Source of the DNA: an uncultured bacterium
GTDB lineage: Bacteria > Actinomycetota > Coriobacteriia > Coriobacteriales > Coriobacteriaceae
NCBI GenBank assembly: GCA_905216045.1
Contig: CAJMSL010000047.1
Location: 1 to 12,055 of the forward strand
DNA length: 12,055 nt
Direction: 5' to 3'
Shown: positions 1 to 6,103 of the stretch, piece by piece
Layout of the letters: every line of letters begins with the position of its first letter
Position numbering within the stretch: position 1 is the first letter of the stretch
Translations under genes and position numbers: made by a program
The notes under the pieces: model-generated
What the model was told of the DNA's origin: nothing
Seen by the model: the letters and a program-made list of their open reading frames with translations, nothing else
The model's database searches: none

Positions 1-2
1 AC

Positions 3-647
3 CCCAACGAGGTCTTCCTGCGCTACCCGCGCTCTCCACTCGCCGTCCAGTCCGGAGACGCCGGCTTCTCCCGCACGCCGAGCGACGACGCGTGCGCCTA
101 CACCTGGGATCTCGCGCTCACCAAGCGCGGAAGCGACGGCGACAAGCCGCTTGCCGGGGCGGTCCTGAGCATCGCCGACGACCGCGGCCGCACACTGGCG
201 GCCGACGGCACGTGGGATGCGGAGGGCAAGGCCACCGTCACCACGGGCGAGGACGGCCGCGTGACCGTCTCGGGCGTGGACTCGGGCAAGCTGGAGGTCT
301 GCGAGATCAAGGCGCCCAAGGGCTACATCGCCTTTGAGGGCACGCGCTCCGTGACGGTCAAGGCCGAGGGCCTGGACGTCGACCAGGTGGCCGCCGCCAA
401 GCCCAAGCTCACCATCACGGCCGAGTCGCCCCTGCGCGCCGACAGCGCGGATGGGTCGACGGGTAGCCTGGAGGCGTCGCTCATCAACACGCCCACCGGC
501 ACACCCCCTAGCATTACCACCGGAGGCTTTATGCCCTCGACTGGCGATATGGCAATGTACGCCGCGGCCGCCGCAGTGGTCGCCGGAGCCGCGCTCATCG
601 TGGTCGCGCTCCTGGTCAAGCGGGGAGGTGGCAGCCATAAAGAGTAG
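3..647 (+). CDS. C-terminal part of a sortase-anchored surface protein / minor pilin (5' truncated by window)
   Basis: The reading frame is open from the window edge, so the N-terminus is missing. The first visible residues, NEVFLRYPRSP, match the end of a fimbrial isopeptide domain; the downstream pilin has NEVKLVYSNDP at the equivalent place. A Cna_B-type domain follows, with a candidate isopeptide Lys in LALTKRG (codon 123-125), an E-box Glu in LEVCEIKAPKGY (codon 303-305) and Asn in SLINTP (codon 486-488). The C-terminus is a cell-wall sorting signal: MPSTG (531-545), a hydrophobic Ala/Val-rich segment and the basic tail KRGGGSHKE. It should be exported and then linked to the wall or a pilus by a sortase. 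It sits 108 bp upstream of the backbone-type pilin, so it is probably the tip or an accessory subunit of the same operon. GC is high (46/60 in 421-480), unlike the middle of the next gene. The exact subunit role is inferred from position. Confidence 0.85.
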   Translation, partial: PNEVFLRYPRSPLAVQSGDAGFSRTPSDDACAYTWDLALTKRGSDGDKPLAGAVLSIADDRGRTLAADGTWDAEGKATVTTGEDGRVTVSGVDSGKLEVCEIKAPKGYIAFEGTRSVTVKAEGLDVDQVAAAKPKLTITAESPLRADSADGSTGSLEASLINTPTGTPPSITTGGFMPSTGDMAMYAAAAAVVAGAALIVVALLVKRGGGSHKE

Positions 648-742
648 CTGGCAGCCCCACAGAGAGCGGGGCGAGACATAGCGAAGCAGATGCTAAGACA
701 CAGACAGACAGATTTAGATCAAATGGAATTCGAGCAGAAAGC

Positions 743-747
743 AGAGG
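743..747 (+). promoter_or_regulatory. Ribosome-binding site that sets the pilin start
   Basis: AGAGG lies 8 nt before the ATG at 756. That ATG begins a textbook signal peptide. The upstream in-frame ATG at 690 would add 22 charged residues before the signal peptide and has no comparable site. Confidence 0.7.
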
Positions 748-755
748 AAAAGAAG

Positions 756-2474
756 ATGAGCATGAGCAAGAACATCGCACGCCTGGCAGTAACAGCAGGC
801 CTCACCGCAGCGTTGAGCTTCGGCGGCGTGATGGCCCCGGTGAGTATGGCGTTTGCTGAGGGCGCGGCGGCTCCGAATAACAGCATCACCATCAATAAGA
901 ACAATGCGAATGGCGATGTGAAGTACAAGGCATACCAGATTTTCAAGGCAAATGTCGTGGATGAAGACGATAACAAGGTCGTCTCGAACATTGATTGGGC
1001 GAGCGGTGAAGCGAGGAGCGCCGTCCTTGGATATCTTAAAACCGTGCCCAACTCTGGTATTGACGAAAACTCTACAGCGCAGGCCGCCGCCAAATATCTG
1101 ACCGACCATACGGAGGGTACTGGCAAGACGACCGCTATCGAGAACAACAATTTGTTTAACGGATTGGCAAAGGCAGTTGAAGGAAGCGTAGGTCAAACGG
1201 AGACATCCTTTGCCTCTGACACTGTTTTTGAGCCCAAGGACAACAAAGGCAATGCTCTGCAAGGCTACTATCTTTTTGTGACTGATAGAAGTACCTTGGG
1301 CACCGAAGAGAAGCCAGAGAAGAATACTGGCACTTCGCCGATCTTTGCTGTTGTTGGTGGTAAAGGCGTGACCGTTACCGAGAAGACCAGCATTCCAACC
1401 GTCGAGAAGCAGGTGCTCGAGGGCGAGAACTGGAGAAAGGTAAGCGACTCGTATATTGGCGAGGAGTTCGAATATATACTGACTGTCCACGTAGCCAGTA
1501 ACATCGCTACGTTCAATAAGTATGAGTATGTATTTCAGGACACGTTGAGCAAGGGTCTTGAGGTTGTGAAGGACTCCAATAACGCAGCGAAGGATCTCCG
1601 CGTTTATATTGACAACGAGGGCAAGCAGACCGAGGTCATGCAAGATGCTAATAATGGATATGAGGTGACTTTAGGGCAAGACAACGCCAATAAGAAGGAA
1701 AATCTCACCATTACTTTTAGCAACCTTAAGTCTGTGAAGGATAAAACTGGCGCAGCGATTAAAGTCGATGCTAATTCCAACGTGGTCGTAATCTACAAGG
1801 CTAAGCTCAACAGTCAAGTCGAATACAAGGCCGACGGCGCCACCAATGAGGTCAAGCTTGTCTATTCCAACGATCCCATGTCTACTGGCACTGGCACTTC
1901 CGAGTCGGATGAAGTCACTGACTACGTCTTTGGTCTCGATGTCACTAAGACCGACTCAGATAATACGGACAAGAAGCTCGTTGCCAGCTTTAAGGTCAAA
2001 ATGACCAAGGAGGGTGACACCGAAATTCCCAATGGCGGAAAATGGCTGACGCAGGAAGGTGGGCTCGTCGACGACGCAGGCCATGCCGGAGTGTTTACGA
2101 CTAATACTGATGGCAAGGTATTTATTCCCGGTCTTGTTGAGGGCACATACGAGATCACCGAGAGCGAGACGCCTGCAGGTTACAACACCATCGATCCATT
2201 TACCATTACGGTGAGGCCTACGTATGATGCGACTGGTGCACTGACGAATCTTAAGGTGGAGTCCAGCTCCAATATGGCAACTGCTAAGACTGAGAAAAGC
2301 GTGACCACGACCAAGATCCCAGTCACCATCCAGAACAAGAAGGGCTCTGGCCTCCCGCTCACCGGTCTTAACGGCGTGACCTTCACTTGGATCGCTGGTG
2401 GCGCGGTGCTGTGCATCGGCGTGGCGCACCTCATCCGCAGCCGTAAGCATGCTGAGGGGTCCGAGCAGGAGTAA
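756..2474 (+). CDS. Major (backbone-type) pilin, LPXTG-anchored, isopeptide domains
   Basis: This 572-residue protein is a Gram-positive pilus subunit, exported by Sec and joined by a class C sortase. Residues 1-34 form a signal peptide with likely cleavage at AFA|EG. A fimbrial isopeptide-type domain follows, starting near SIPTVEKQV (Lys218) and ending near TNEVKLVYSNDP (Asn364 or Asn372 as bond partner). A Cna_B domain spans about 392-530, with Lys398, E-box Glu469 in EITESETPAGY and Asn527. LPLTG is at residues 533-537, followed by a membrane segment and the tail RSRKHAEGSEQE. I see no classic YPKN pilin-linkage motif, so the lysine used in polymerisation is unclear. Base composition is mosaic: about 70% GC in the signal peptide (781-840), 43% in the middle (1441-1560) and 65% over the sorting signal (2341-2474). 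A terminator follows at 2576. The subunit class is inferred from family architecture. Confidence 0.9.
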   Translation: MSMSKNIARLAVTAGLTAALSFGGVMAPVSMAFAEGAAAPNNSITINKNNANGDVKYKAYQIFKANVVDEDDNKVVSNIDWASGEARSAVLGYLKTVPNSGIDENSTAQAAAKYLTDHTEGTGKTTAIENNNLFNGLAKAVEGSVGQTETSFASDTVFEPKDNKGNALQGYYLFVTDRSTLGTEEKPEKNTGTSPIFAVVGGKGVTVTEKTSIPTVEKQVLEGENWRKVSDSYIGEEFEYILTVHVASNIATFNKYEYVFQDTLSKGLEVVKDSNNAAKDLRVYIDNEGKQTEVMQDANNGYEVTLGQDNANKKENLTITFSNLKSVKDKTGAAIKVDANSNVVVIYKAKLNSQVEYKADGATNEVKLVYSNDPMSTGTGTSESDEVTDYVFGLDVTKTDSDNTDKKLVASFKVKMTKEGDTEIPNGGKWLTQEGGLVDDAGHAGVFTTNTDGKVFIPGLVEGTYEITESETPAGYNTIDPFTITVRPTYDATGALTNLKVESSSNMATAKTEKSVTTTKIPVTIQNKKGSGLPLTGLNGVTFTWIAGGAVLCIGVAHLIRSRKHAEGSEQE

Positions 2475-2575
2475 CGCTCACTCACCCATCCCTTTGGCAG
2501 GTGGGATGTGATGGCCATGAGACTTGCGGACACTTTTCTCGTCCATCGATGTTCTTGCTTTGCCATTCTCTTTTC

Positions 2576-2613
2576 GGGGCAGACTCCGCGCTGGAGTCTG
2601 CCCCGTTCTTTTT
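2576..2613 (+). terminator. Rho-independent terminator of the pilin operon
   Basis: There is a perfect 12-bp stem, GGGGCAGACTCC (2576-2587) with GGAGTCTGCCCC (2593-2604), a 5-nt loop GCGCT, and the T-rich tail TTCTTTTT (2606-2613). It lies 101 bp after the pilin stop, so it should separate the pilin transcript from the genes downstream, including the sortase. Confidence 0.9.
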
Positions 2614-2731
2614 GGACAACGCAGCCAGCTTCCATCGTCCGATGCGGGCACGTTCGTCATCGCGTTTCTTGACAAGTATGAGGTTCGGTTTAAGGTCCGT
2701 AGGCGCACGCGCGGTGCGGACGGTGGACGGC

Positions 2732-2783
2732 ATTTGCGCCGAAAGCGCAAATAAGAATGCCCGGGGGTCGGATCCCGGGCATT
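2732..2783. repeat. Two adjacent stem-loops, possible terminator on either strand
   Basis: The first hairpin is ATTTGCGC (2732-2739) with GCGCAAAT (2745-2752) and loop CGAAA. The second is AATGCCCGGG (2756-2765) with CCCGGGCATT (2774-2783) and an 8-nt loop. On the + strand the tail is only TTAAC. On the - strand the tail TTCTTATTT is more T-rich, so the pair may act against antisense transcription. No - strand gene is evident to need it. Confidence 0.55.
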
Positions 2784-2859
2784 TAACAAAAGCTGAAAAC
2801 TAGACCGCCCGCGCTCTCGTACACTTACGCGGGGTGCGTCGTTTTCTATTGACATTGTA

Positions 2860-2885
2860 TCCCGAATCGCCCAGCCGATTCGGGA
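2860..2885. repeat. 10-bp inverted repeat
   Basis: TCCCGAATCG (2860-2869) and CGATTCGGGA (2876-2885) are perfect arms around the 6-nt loop CCCAGC. The tail CATTTTG is a weak T-run, so this may be a poor terminator or a protein-binding site. TTGACA lies just upstream (2849-2854), but no -10 box stands at a suitable distance. Confidence 0.5.
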
Positions 2886-2921
2886 CATTTTGAAAACTCA
2901 AATGCGGGCTTATGCACGAAA

Positions 2922-2972
2922 GGAATCTCGTTAATTCCGAAAATTATGTATAATTCCAATTAAAAATGGAAT
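2922..2972 (+). promoter_or_regulatory. Promoter with GGAAT/ATTCC operator-like half-sites for the AbiE-like operon
   Basis: A perfect -10 box TATAAT is at 2949-2954, with no good -35 at 16-18 bp. Predicted transcription starts near 2961, about 24 nt before the first ATG. Four half-sites surround the -10 as two inverted pairs: GGAAT (2922-2926) with ATTCC (2934-2938), and ATTCCA (2953-2958) with TGGAAT (2967-2972). The second pair overlaps the -10 and start point, where a repressor would act. The regulator encoded immediately downstream is the natural candidate; AbiEi antitoxins are known autorepressors. The operator assignment is inference. Confidence 0.5.
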
Positions 2973-2984
2973 CAAACGAAAACG

Positions 2985-3953
2985 ATGGAAATGAACGAAG
3001 CGCTAATCTACTTACAAGAAGCACTAGGCCTCTCTGCCAAGACCAAAAATTGGCCTGGATCCGCACGCTTGCCGCTGCATCTGCGGGCGATTGAGGTCCG
3101 CGCTGTTGACGCAAACGGTTTTTCGTTTTTGCTTGCAAGTTTGCCTACTGGCGTCGGGCTTCCCGAGGCTAAGAGGGTCTATAGCCAGCTAGCCTTGCGT
3201 GCGGAGACTCCTGTTGTCGTTTCGTTTCCTGATGCCGATGCACGTCAGCGCAAAGCATTGGTCGCACAAGGGATTCCCTTTGTCTGCCCCGGTAGACAGG
3301 CTTTTCTTCCATTTATGGGCACAGCTTGCACGGAGAGGGGCGGTGCCCGGTTTCGCAATCACGCGACCAAGATGTCACCCAACGCACAGGCTGCCGCAAT
3401 CTGGGGAGCAGCCCAGGAGCCGTATCGTCCCTATGACCTTTGTCGTGCGCTTGGGATTTCGGCAAGCCGCGCGAGTGAGGCCATAACCGAGCTTGTTGAC
3501 AGAGGACTCGCGAGGCGCGAGCGTCGCGAGCGACGTGTCGTCGTGTTCCCTGTTGCCGTTGATCTTCTGCTCAGTGAGCACATGGCAGAGCTTTCCTCGC
3601 CTGTCTCGAAGGTCTTTTTTGCAAGGAAGACGCCGCAGATCGACTATCTTGCTGACGCCGGGGAGACGGCGCTCGCTGCGCGTTCGATGCTCGCTGCGCC
3701 GGGCATGGAACAAAAGGCCGTCTTAAGAAGTGCATGGCGTCAACTGAGCGACCTCGAAGTCGCAGACGGGGAGTTGCCGGATAACGAGACGGCGATGATC
3801 CAAGTGTGGCGCTATGTACCCGTGTTTGCCGACTCCTCCCGTGTCGACGACATTTCGCTTGCGCTATCTTTGGCGGCAATCGACGATGAGCGAATTCAGC
3901 TCGAAGTCGATCGCATGTTTGGAAAGGAATATCCATGGCAAGAAGCGCTGTAG
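2985..3953 (+). CDS. Winged-helix regulator, AbiEi-like antitoxin candidate
   Basis: The protein has 322 residues. The middle (about 130-187) reads as a MarR-like winged helix-turn-helix: PYDLCRALGISASRASEAI then TELVDRGLARRE and a basic wing RRERRVVVF. The N-terminal third contains PVVVSFPDADARQRKAL and a hydrophobic QAFLPFMGT segment. The C-terminal part ends in VDDISLALSLAAIDDERI, a style I associate with regulators placed beside nucleotidyltransferase genes. The last 19 bases overlap the start of that nucleotidyltransferase gene, implying one transcript and coupled translation. In AbiE systems the first gene encodes the antitoxin and autorepressor, and the second the toxin. The start at 2985 has a weak ribosome site (GGAA at 2968-2971); ATG 2991 is an alternative. 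GC is moderate (33/60 in 3181-3240). A plain transcriptional regulator is the main alternative. Confidence 0.65.
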   Translation: MEMNEALIYLQEALGLSAKTKNWPGSARLPLHLRAIEVRAVDANGFSFLLASLPTGVGLPEAKRVYSQLALRAETPVVVSFPDADARQRKALVAQGIPFVCPGRQAFLPFMGTACTERGGARFRNHATKMSPNAQAAAIWGAAQEPYRPYDLCRALGISASRASEAITELVDRGLARRERRERRVVVFPVAVDLLLSEHMAELSSPVSKVFFARKTPQIDYLADAGETALAARSMLAAPGMEQKAVLRSAWRQLSDLEVADGELPDNETAMIQVWRYVPVFADSSRVDDISLALSLAAIDDERIQLEVDRMFGKEYPWQEAL

Positions 3954-4708
3954 AAGGTCTCCAAGAATTTCAGCAGCATATGCAAGAAGCCGCAGGATCG
4001 TATGCCCTTATCGGCGGCACGGCATGCGACATTTTGCTCGCGGAGGCGGGACTTCCGTTTAGGGCGACTCACGATTTTGATGTGGTAATTGTCGCCGATG
4101 ACCGGTTGCCTCAGACGGCAGAAGCTATATGGACTTTGGTGCGTGATGGCGGTTACCGCTGCGGCTGGGGCGAAGGCAAAGGCTCATGTTTTTATCGGTT
4201 TACAGAGCCAAAGAGGCGGGGTTACCCCCATATGATCGAACTCTTCGCGAAGTGCCCCGACTTTCTAAAGGGTCGTGAGGGGATTGATGTGGCGCCAATT
4301 CACGTTGATGAAAACATAAGCAGTCTTTCGGCAATTTTGTTGGACGATGCTTACTACGGCTTGTTCCTTCAGGGAATTCGAACCGTAGGCGGCGTTTCGG
4401 TCCTGGGGACGGAATACATTGTCCCGTTCAAAGCGAAGGCGTATCTCGACCTAAAAGCTAGAAGGGAAGCGGGGGAGAACATTGATTCGAGGAAGGTAAA
4501 AAAGCATAAACGCGATGCGCTGAGGCTTGCTCAGCTGCTTGGCGAGTCGGAAGGTGTCGACCTGCGCGGAGAACTGAAGGACGATATGCTTGCGTTTGTT
4601 AAAGATTGTGAGATGGGCGACGTCAATCTGAAACAGATTGGGGTTGCGGGCGTAACGATGGCGCAGTTGCTCGAGATGATGAAAGCAACATATGGCTTGA
4701 TTGGTTGA
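3935..4708 (+). CDS. AbiEii-like nucleotidyltransferase (type IV toxin candidate)
   Basis: This 257-residue protein shows the DNA polymerase beta-type nucleotidyltransferase signature: GGTA at 27-30 and R-A-T-H-D47-F-D49, giving the GG...DxD metal site. A third acidic candidate is Glu102 in MIELF. Downstream come VPFKAKAYLDL (about 163-173) and a basic KKHKRDALRLAQLL helix, both typical of AbiEii-like proteins. Family members transfer nucleotides to RNA or other targets and cause growth arrest that the partner antitoxin blocks. AAAGGA (3923-3928) sits 6 nt before the ATG, inside the end of the upstream gene, supporting this start despite the 19-base overlap. GC is low (28/60 in 4321-4380), consistent with acquisition by transfer. 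Toxicity and substrate cannot be read from sequence; a non-toxic nucleotidyltransferase is possible. Confidence 0.7.
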   Translation: MARSAVEGLQEFQQHMQEAAGSYALIGGTACDILLAEAGLPFRATHDFDVVIVADDRLPQTAEAIWTLVRDGGYRCGWGEGKGSCFYRFTEPKRRGYPHMIELFAKCPDFLKGREGIDVAPIHVDENISSLSAILLDDAYYGLFLQGIRTVGGVSVLGTEYIVPFKAKAYLDLKARREAGENIDSRKVKKHKRDALRLAQLLGESEGVDLRGELKDDMLAFVKDCEMGDVNLKQIGVAGVTMAQLLEMMKATYGLIG

Positions 4709-4723
4709 GTGGGGTAACGTGGC

Positions 4724-4754
4724 CCGGACGGTGCAGTCTAGCTGCGTTGTCCGG
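4724..4754 (+). repeat. RNA-type hairpin after the AbiEii-like gene
   Basis: CCGGACGGTGCAG (4724-4736) pairs with CTGCGTTGTCCGG (4742-4754) over 13 bp around the loop TCTAG. Three consecutive pairs are G-T (G-U in RNA), so the helix is continuous only in the + strand transcript. No T-run follows. It could be a weak or factor-assisted terminator, or an mRNA 3'-end structure. Confidence 0.5.
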
Positions 4755-4819
4755 CGCATGGGCTCGCTATTCGGCTATTATTTGTTCAGACAACCTGGGC
4801 TGTAGAGGAGTGACCGGCG

Positions 4820-5758
4820 ATGGTGCAGGGCGCCAAACATATGAAGAGCAATAACGCCGCGGCTAACGGTGGCTCAAGCCCTCAGCCCAAACCTCAACCA
4901 AAGCCCAAGCGCCGTCGCAAGCGACTGCCGCGCTGGGCCGACCGGCTCATCACCATCGTCATCATCCTTATTGGCGTGGGCCTTATGACCTGGCCGTGGA
5001 TCTTGGACCGGCTCGAAGCCTCGGGCGTGTTTAACCAGATCAGCACGGTGTCCAGCACCGTGGACGCGCTGTCTGCCGAGGAGCGCGAGCGCATCCTGCT
5101 CCAGGCGCGCTCCTTTAACGAGCAGCTGGCGGGCGAGGCCACCGAGCTTCCCGCCGACCAGATCGAGCCCTACGCCCAGCAGCTCATCTTTGACCGCGAC
5201 CCCATGATGAGCTGGGTCGAGATCCCCTCCATCGACGTGAGCATGCCCATCTACCACGGCACGAGCGAGGAAGTCCTTATGGCGGGCGTCGGCCACCTGG
5301 AGGGCACGCGCCTGCCGGTGGGCGGCGCCTCGACGCATTGCGTGCTCACCGCGCACTCGGGCATGCGCAACCTGAGCATGTTCGACGACATTCACTCGCT
5401 GGAGCCCGGCGACCTGGTGCTGCTGCACACCATGAACAAGACGCTCGCCTACAAGATGGTGGACTCCGAGGTGGTGCTGCCCGAGGAGATGGAGTCGCTG
5501 ACCATCGAGCCCGGCGCCGACAAGGTGACGCTCGTCACCTGCACGCCCTACGGCGTGAACGACCATCGCCTGCTGGTGCATTGCGTGCGCACCAAGTACA
5601 ACAAGAAGGACGTAGACAAGCAAAAGTCGCTGGCCGGCCGCCACTGGGGCAAGCGCGAGTTTGCCGTGCTCATCGTGGTCGTAGCCATTGTGCTGTTGCT
5701 GCTGGACATCGTGATCCACGCGGTCCGCAAGCGCCGCAAGGCCAAGGCCTCGGCATAG
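4820..5758 (+). CDS. Class C (pilus) sortase
   Basis: This 312-residue membrane transpeptidase cuts LPXTG-type signals and joins pilin subunits. The catalytic set is visible: His179 in LTAHSG, Cys241 in TLVTCTPYGVN and Arg250 in DHRLLVH. The TLVTCTPYG motif and the C-terminal membrane segment (about 281-302) place it in class C. The N-terminus is cytoplasmic, with a Pro/Lys run (PQPKPQPKPK) and a very basic RRRKR stretch, then a membrane helix (about 42-61). IPSID precedes the catalytic barrel. The Asp-Pro-aromatic lid motif of typical class C sortases is not recognisable; the segment where I would expect it reads ELPADQIEPY (109-118). AGAGGAG (4804-4810) lies 9 nt before the ATG and supports this start. 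GC is high (44/60 in 5101-5160). The pilins upstream are the likely substrates, although an AbiE-like module now separates them. Confidence 0.92.
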   Translation: MVQGAKHMKSNNAAANGGSSPQPKPQPKPKRRRKRLPRWADRLITIVIILIGVGLMTWPWILDRLEASGVFNQISTVSSTVDALSAEERERILLQARSFNEQLAGEATELPADQIEPYAQQLIFDRDPMMSWVEIPSIDVSMPIYHGTSEEVLMAGVGHLEGTRLPVGGASTHCVLTAHSGMRNLSMFDDIHSLEPGDLVLLHTMNKTLAYKMVDSEVVLPEEMESLTIEPGADKVTLVTCTPYGVNDHRLLVHCVRTKYNKKDVDKQKSLAGRHWGKREFAVLIVVVAIVLLLLDIVIHAVRKRRKAKASA

Positions 5759-5771
5759 GACATTCTCCAGA

Positions 5772-5806
5772 ACCACCGCAATGGGGACAGGCACCTTTGC
5801 GGTGGT
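5772..5806. repeat. REP-like inverted repeat
   Basis: ACCACCGCAA (5772-5781) and TTGCGGTGGT (5797-5806) are perfect 10-bp arms. The loop contains GGGGACAGGCACC, which resembles cores of short dispersed palindromic repeats in bacterial genomes; this is a recollection, not a search. It starts 13 bp after the sortase stop and has no T-run. Confidence 0.6.
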
Positions 5807-5816
5807 CGGGGCTTCC

Positions 5817-5881
5817 AAACCATCACAACATTCGATGAAAATCTCGATTTTGACGATAAACGTCGAATGTTGTGATGGTTT
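5817..5881. repeat. 19-bp perfect inverted repeat, possible terminator
   Basis: AAACCATCACAACATTCGA (5817-5835) and TCGAATGTTGTGATGGTTT (5863-5881) are perfectly complementary. The 27-nt loop contains a nested AAAATC/GATTTT hairpin. The right arm runs into GGTTTTCG, a short T-run, so it could end the sortase transcript. It could equally be the end structure of a small mobile repeat. Confidence 0.7.
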
Positions 5882-5974
5882 TCGCTGCGGGCGGGATGGT
5901 TTTCGTCGCGGGCGAGACGGTTTTCGCTATGGGCGGGACGATTTTCGCTATGGACGGTGCGGTTTCGCTGCGGA
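5874..5974. repeat. 21-bp tandem repeat, about 4.7 copies
   Basis: Units begin at 5874, 5895, 5916 and 5937, with a partial one at 5958. The consensus is GATGGTTTTCGCTNYGGGCGG with drift between copies, for example GACGGTTTTCG in unit 3 and GACGATTTTCG in unit 4. The first unit overlaps the right arm of the inverted repeat ending at 5881. Copy number may vary between strains. Confidence 0.8.
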
Positions 5975-6062
5975 ACCGCCAGCCCGCCGCCTGCCAACTG
6001 CCGCCCTCGTTACGTTTTCGCTGCATTTAGGTAAAGCGCCTGCTCCGAGCGGCGTTGCCTTG

Positions 6063-6098
6063 TATACTAGAGCGGTTTATCTGTTATGCGGAAGGGAG
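6063..6098 (+). promoter_or_regulatory. gatCAB promoter (-10) and gatC ribosome-binding site
   Basis: TATACT (6063-6068) is a good -10 box without a clear -35. AAGGGAG (6092-6098) lies 5 nt before the ATG at 6104. It decides against the upstream in-frame ATG at 6086, which would put this site inside the coding region. Confidence 0.55.
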
Positions 6099-6103
6099 CG
6101 CCT

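Larger units (their letters stand above)
2475..2984. other. 510-bp non-coding spacer between pilin and AbiE-like pair
   Basis: I find no convincing gene here. The spacer holds the pilin terminator (2576-2613), two adjacent hairpins (2732-2783), an isolated 10-bp inverted repeat (2860-2885) and the promoter region of the downstream regulator (2922-2972). Short open frames on both strands cross these palindromes and have no ribosome-binding site. GC falls sharply in the last 100 bases. Confidence 0.75.
5759..6103. other. 345-bp repeat-rich spacer between sortase and gatC
   Basis: The spacer holds a 10-bp inverted repeat with a GGGGACAGGCACC core (5772-5806), a 19-bp inverted repeat (5817-5881), 21-bp tandem repeats (5874-5974) and the gatC promoter region (6063 onward). 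Frames open across the tandem repeats are a by-product of a period divisible by three; I accept no gene. Confidence 0.75.

Noticed and set aside
690..755. Longer N-terminus for the pilin starting at ATG 690
   Set aside because: It would place 22 charged residues before a typical signal peptide; the site AGAGG at 743-747 fits ATG 756.
714..1643. 309-codon open frame on the - strand opposite the pilin
   Set aside because: It lies fully inside a well-supported pilin gene, with no family motif and no ribosome site seen.
2501..2803. Short + strand frames (2501-2803, 2524-2754) and - strand frame 2478-2888
   Set aside because: They run through the terminator and hairpins, have no ribosome site and resemble no protein I know.
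2849..2854. TTGACA as a -35 box
   Set aside because: At 16-18 bp downstream lies the GC-rich centre of the 2860-2885 inverted repeat, with no -10 box.
4874..5818. Long - strand frame opposite the sortase
   Set aside because: It is a shadow of a sortase with intact catalytic residues; the translation is His/Val/Gly-rich and low complexity.
5874..5974. CRISPR array
   Set aside because: Units are head to tail with no spacers, and no cas genes are present.
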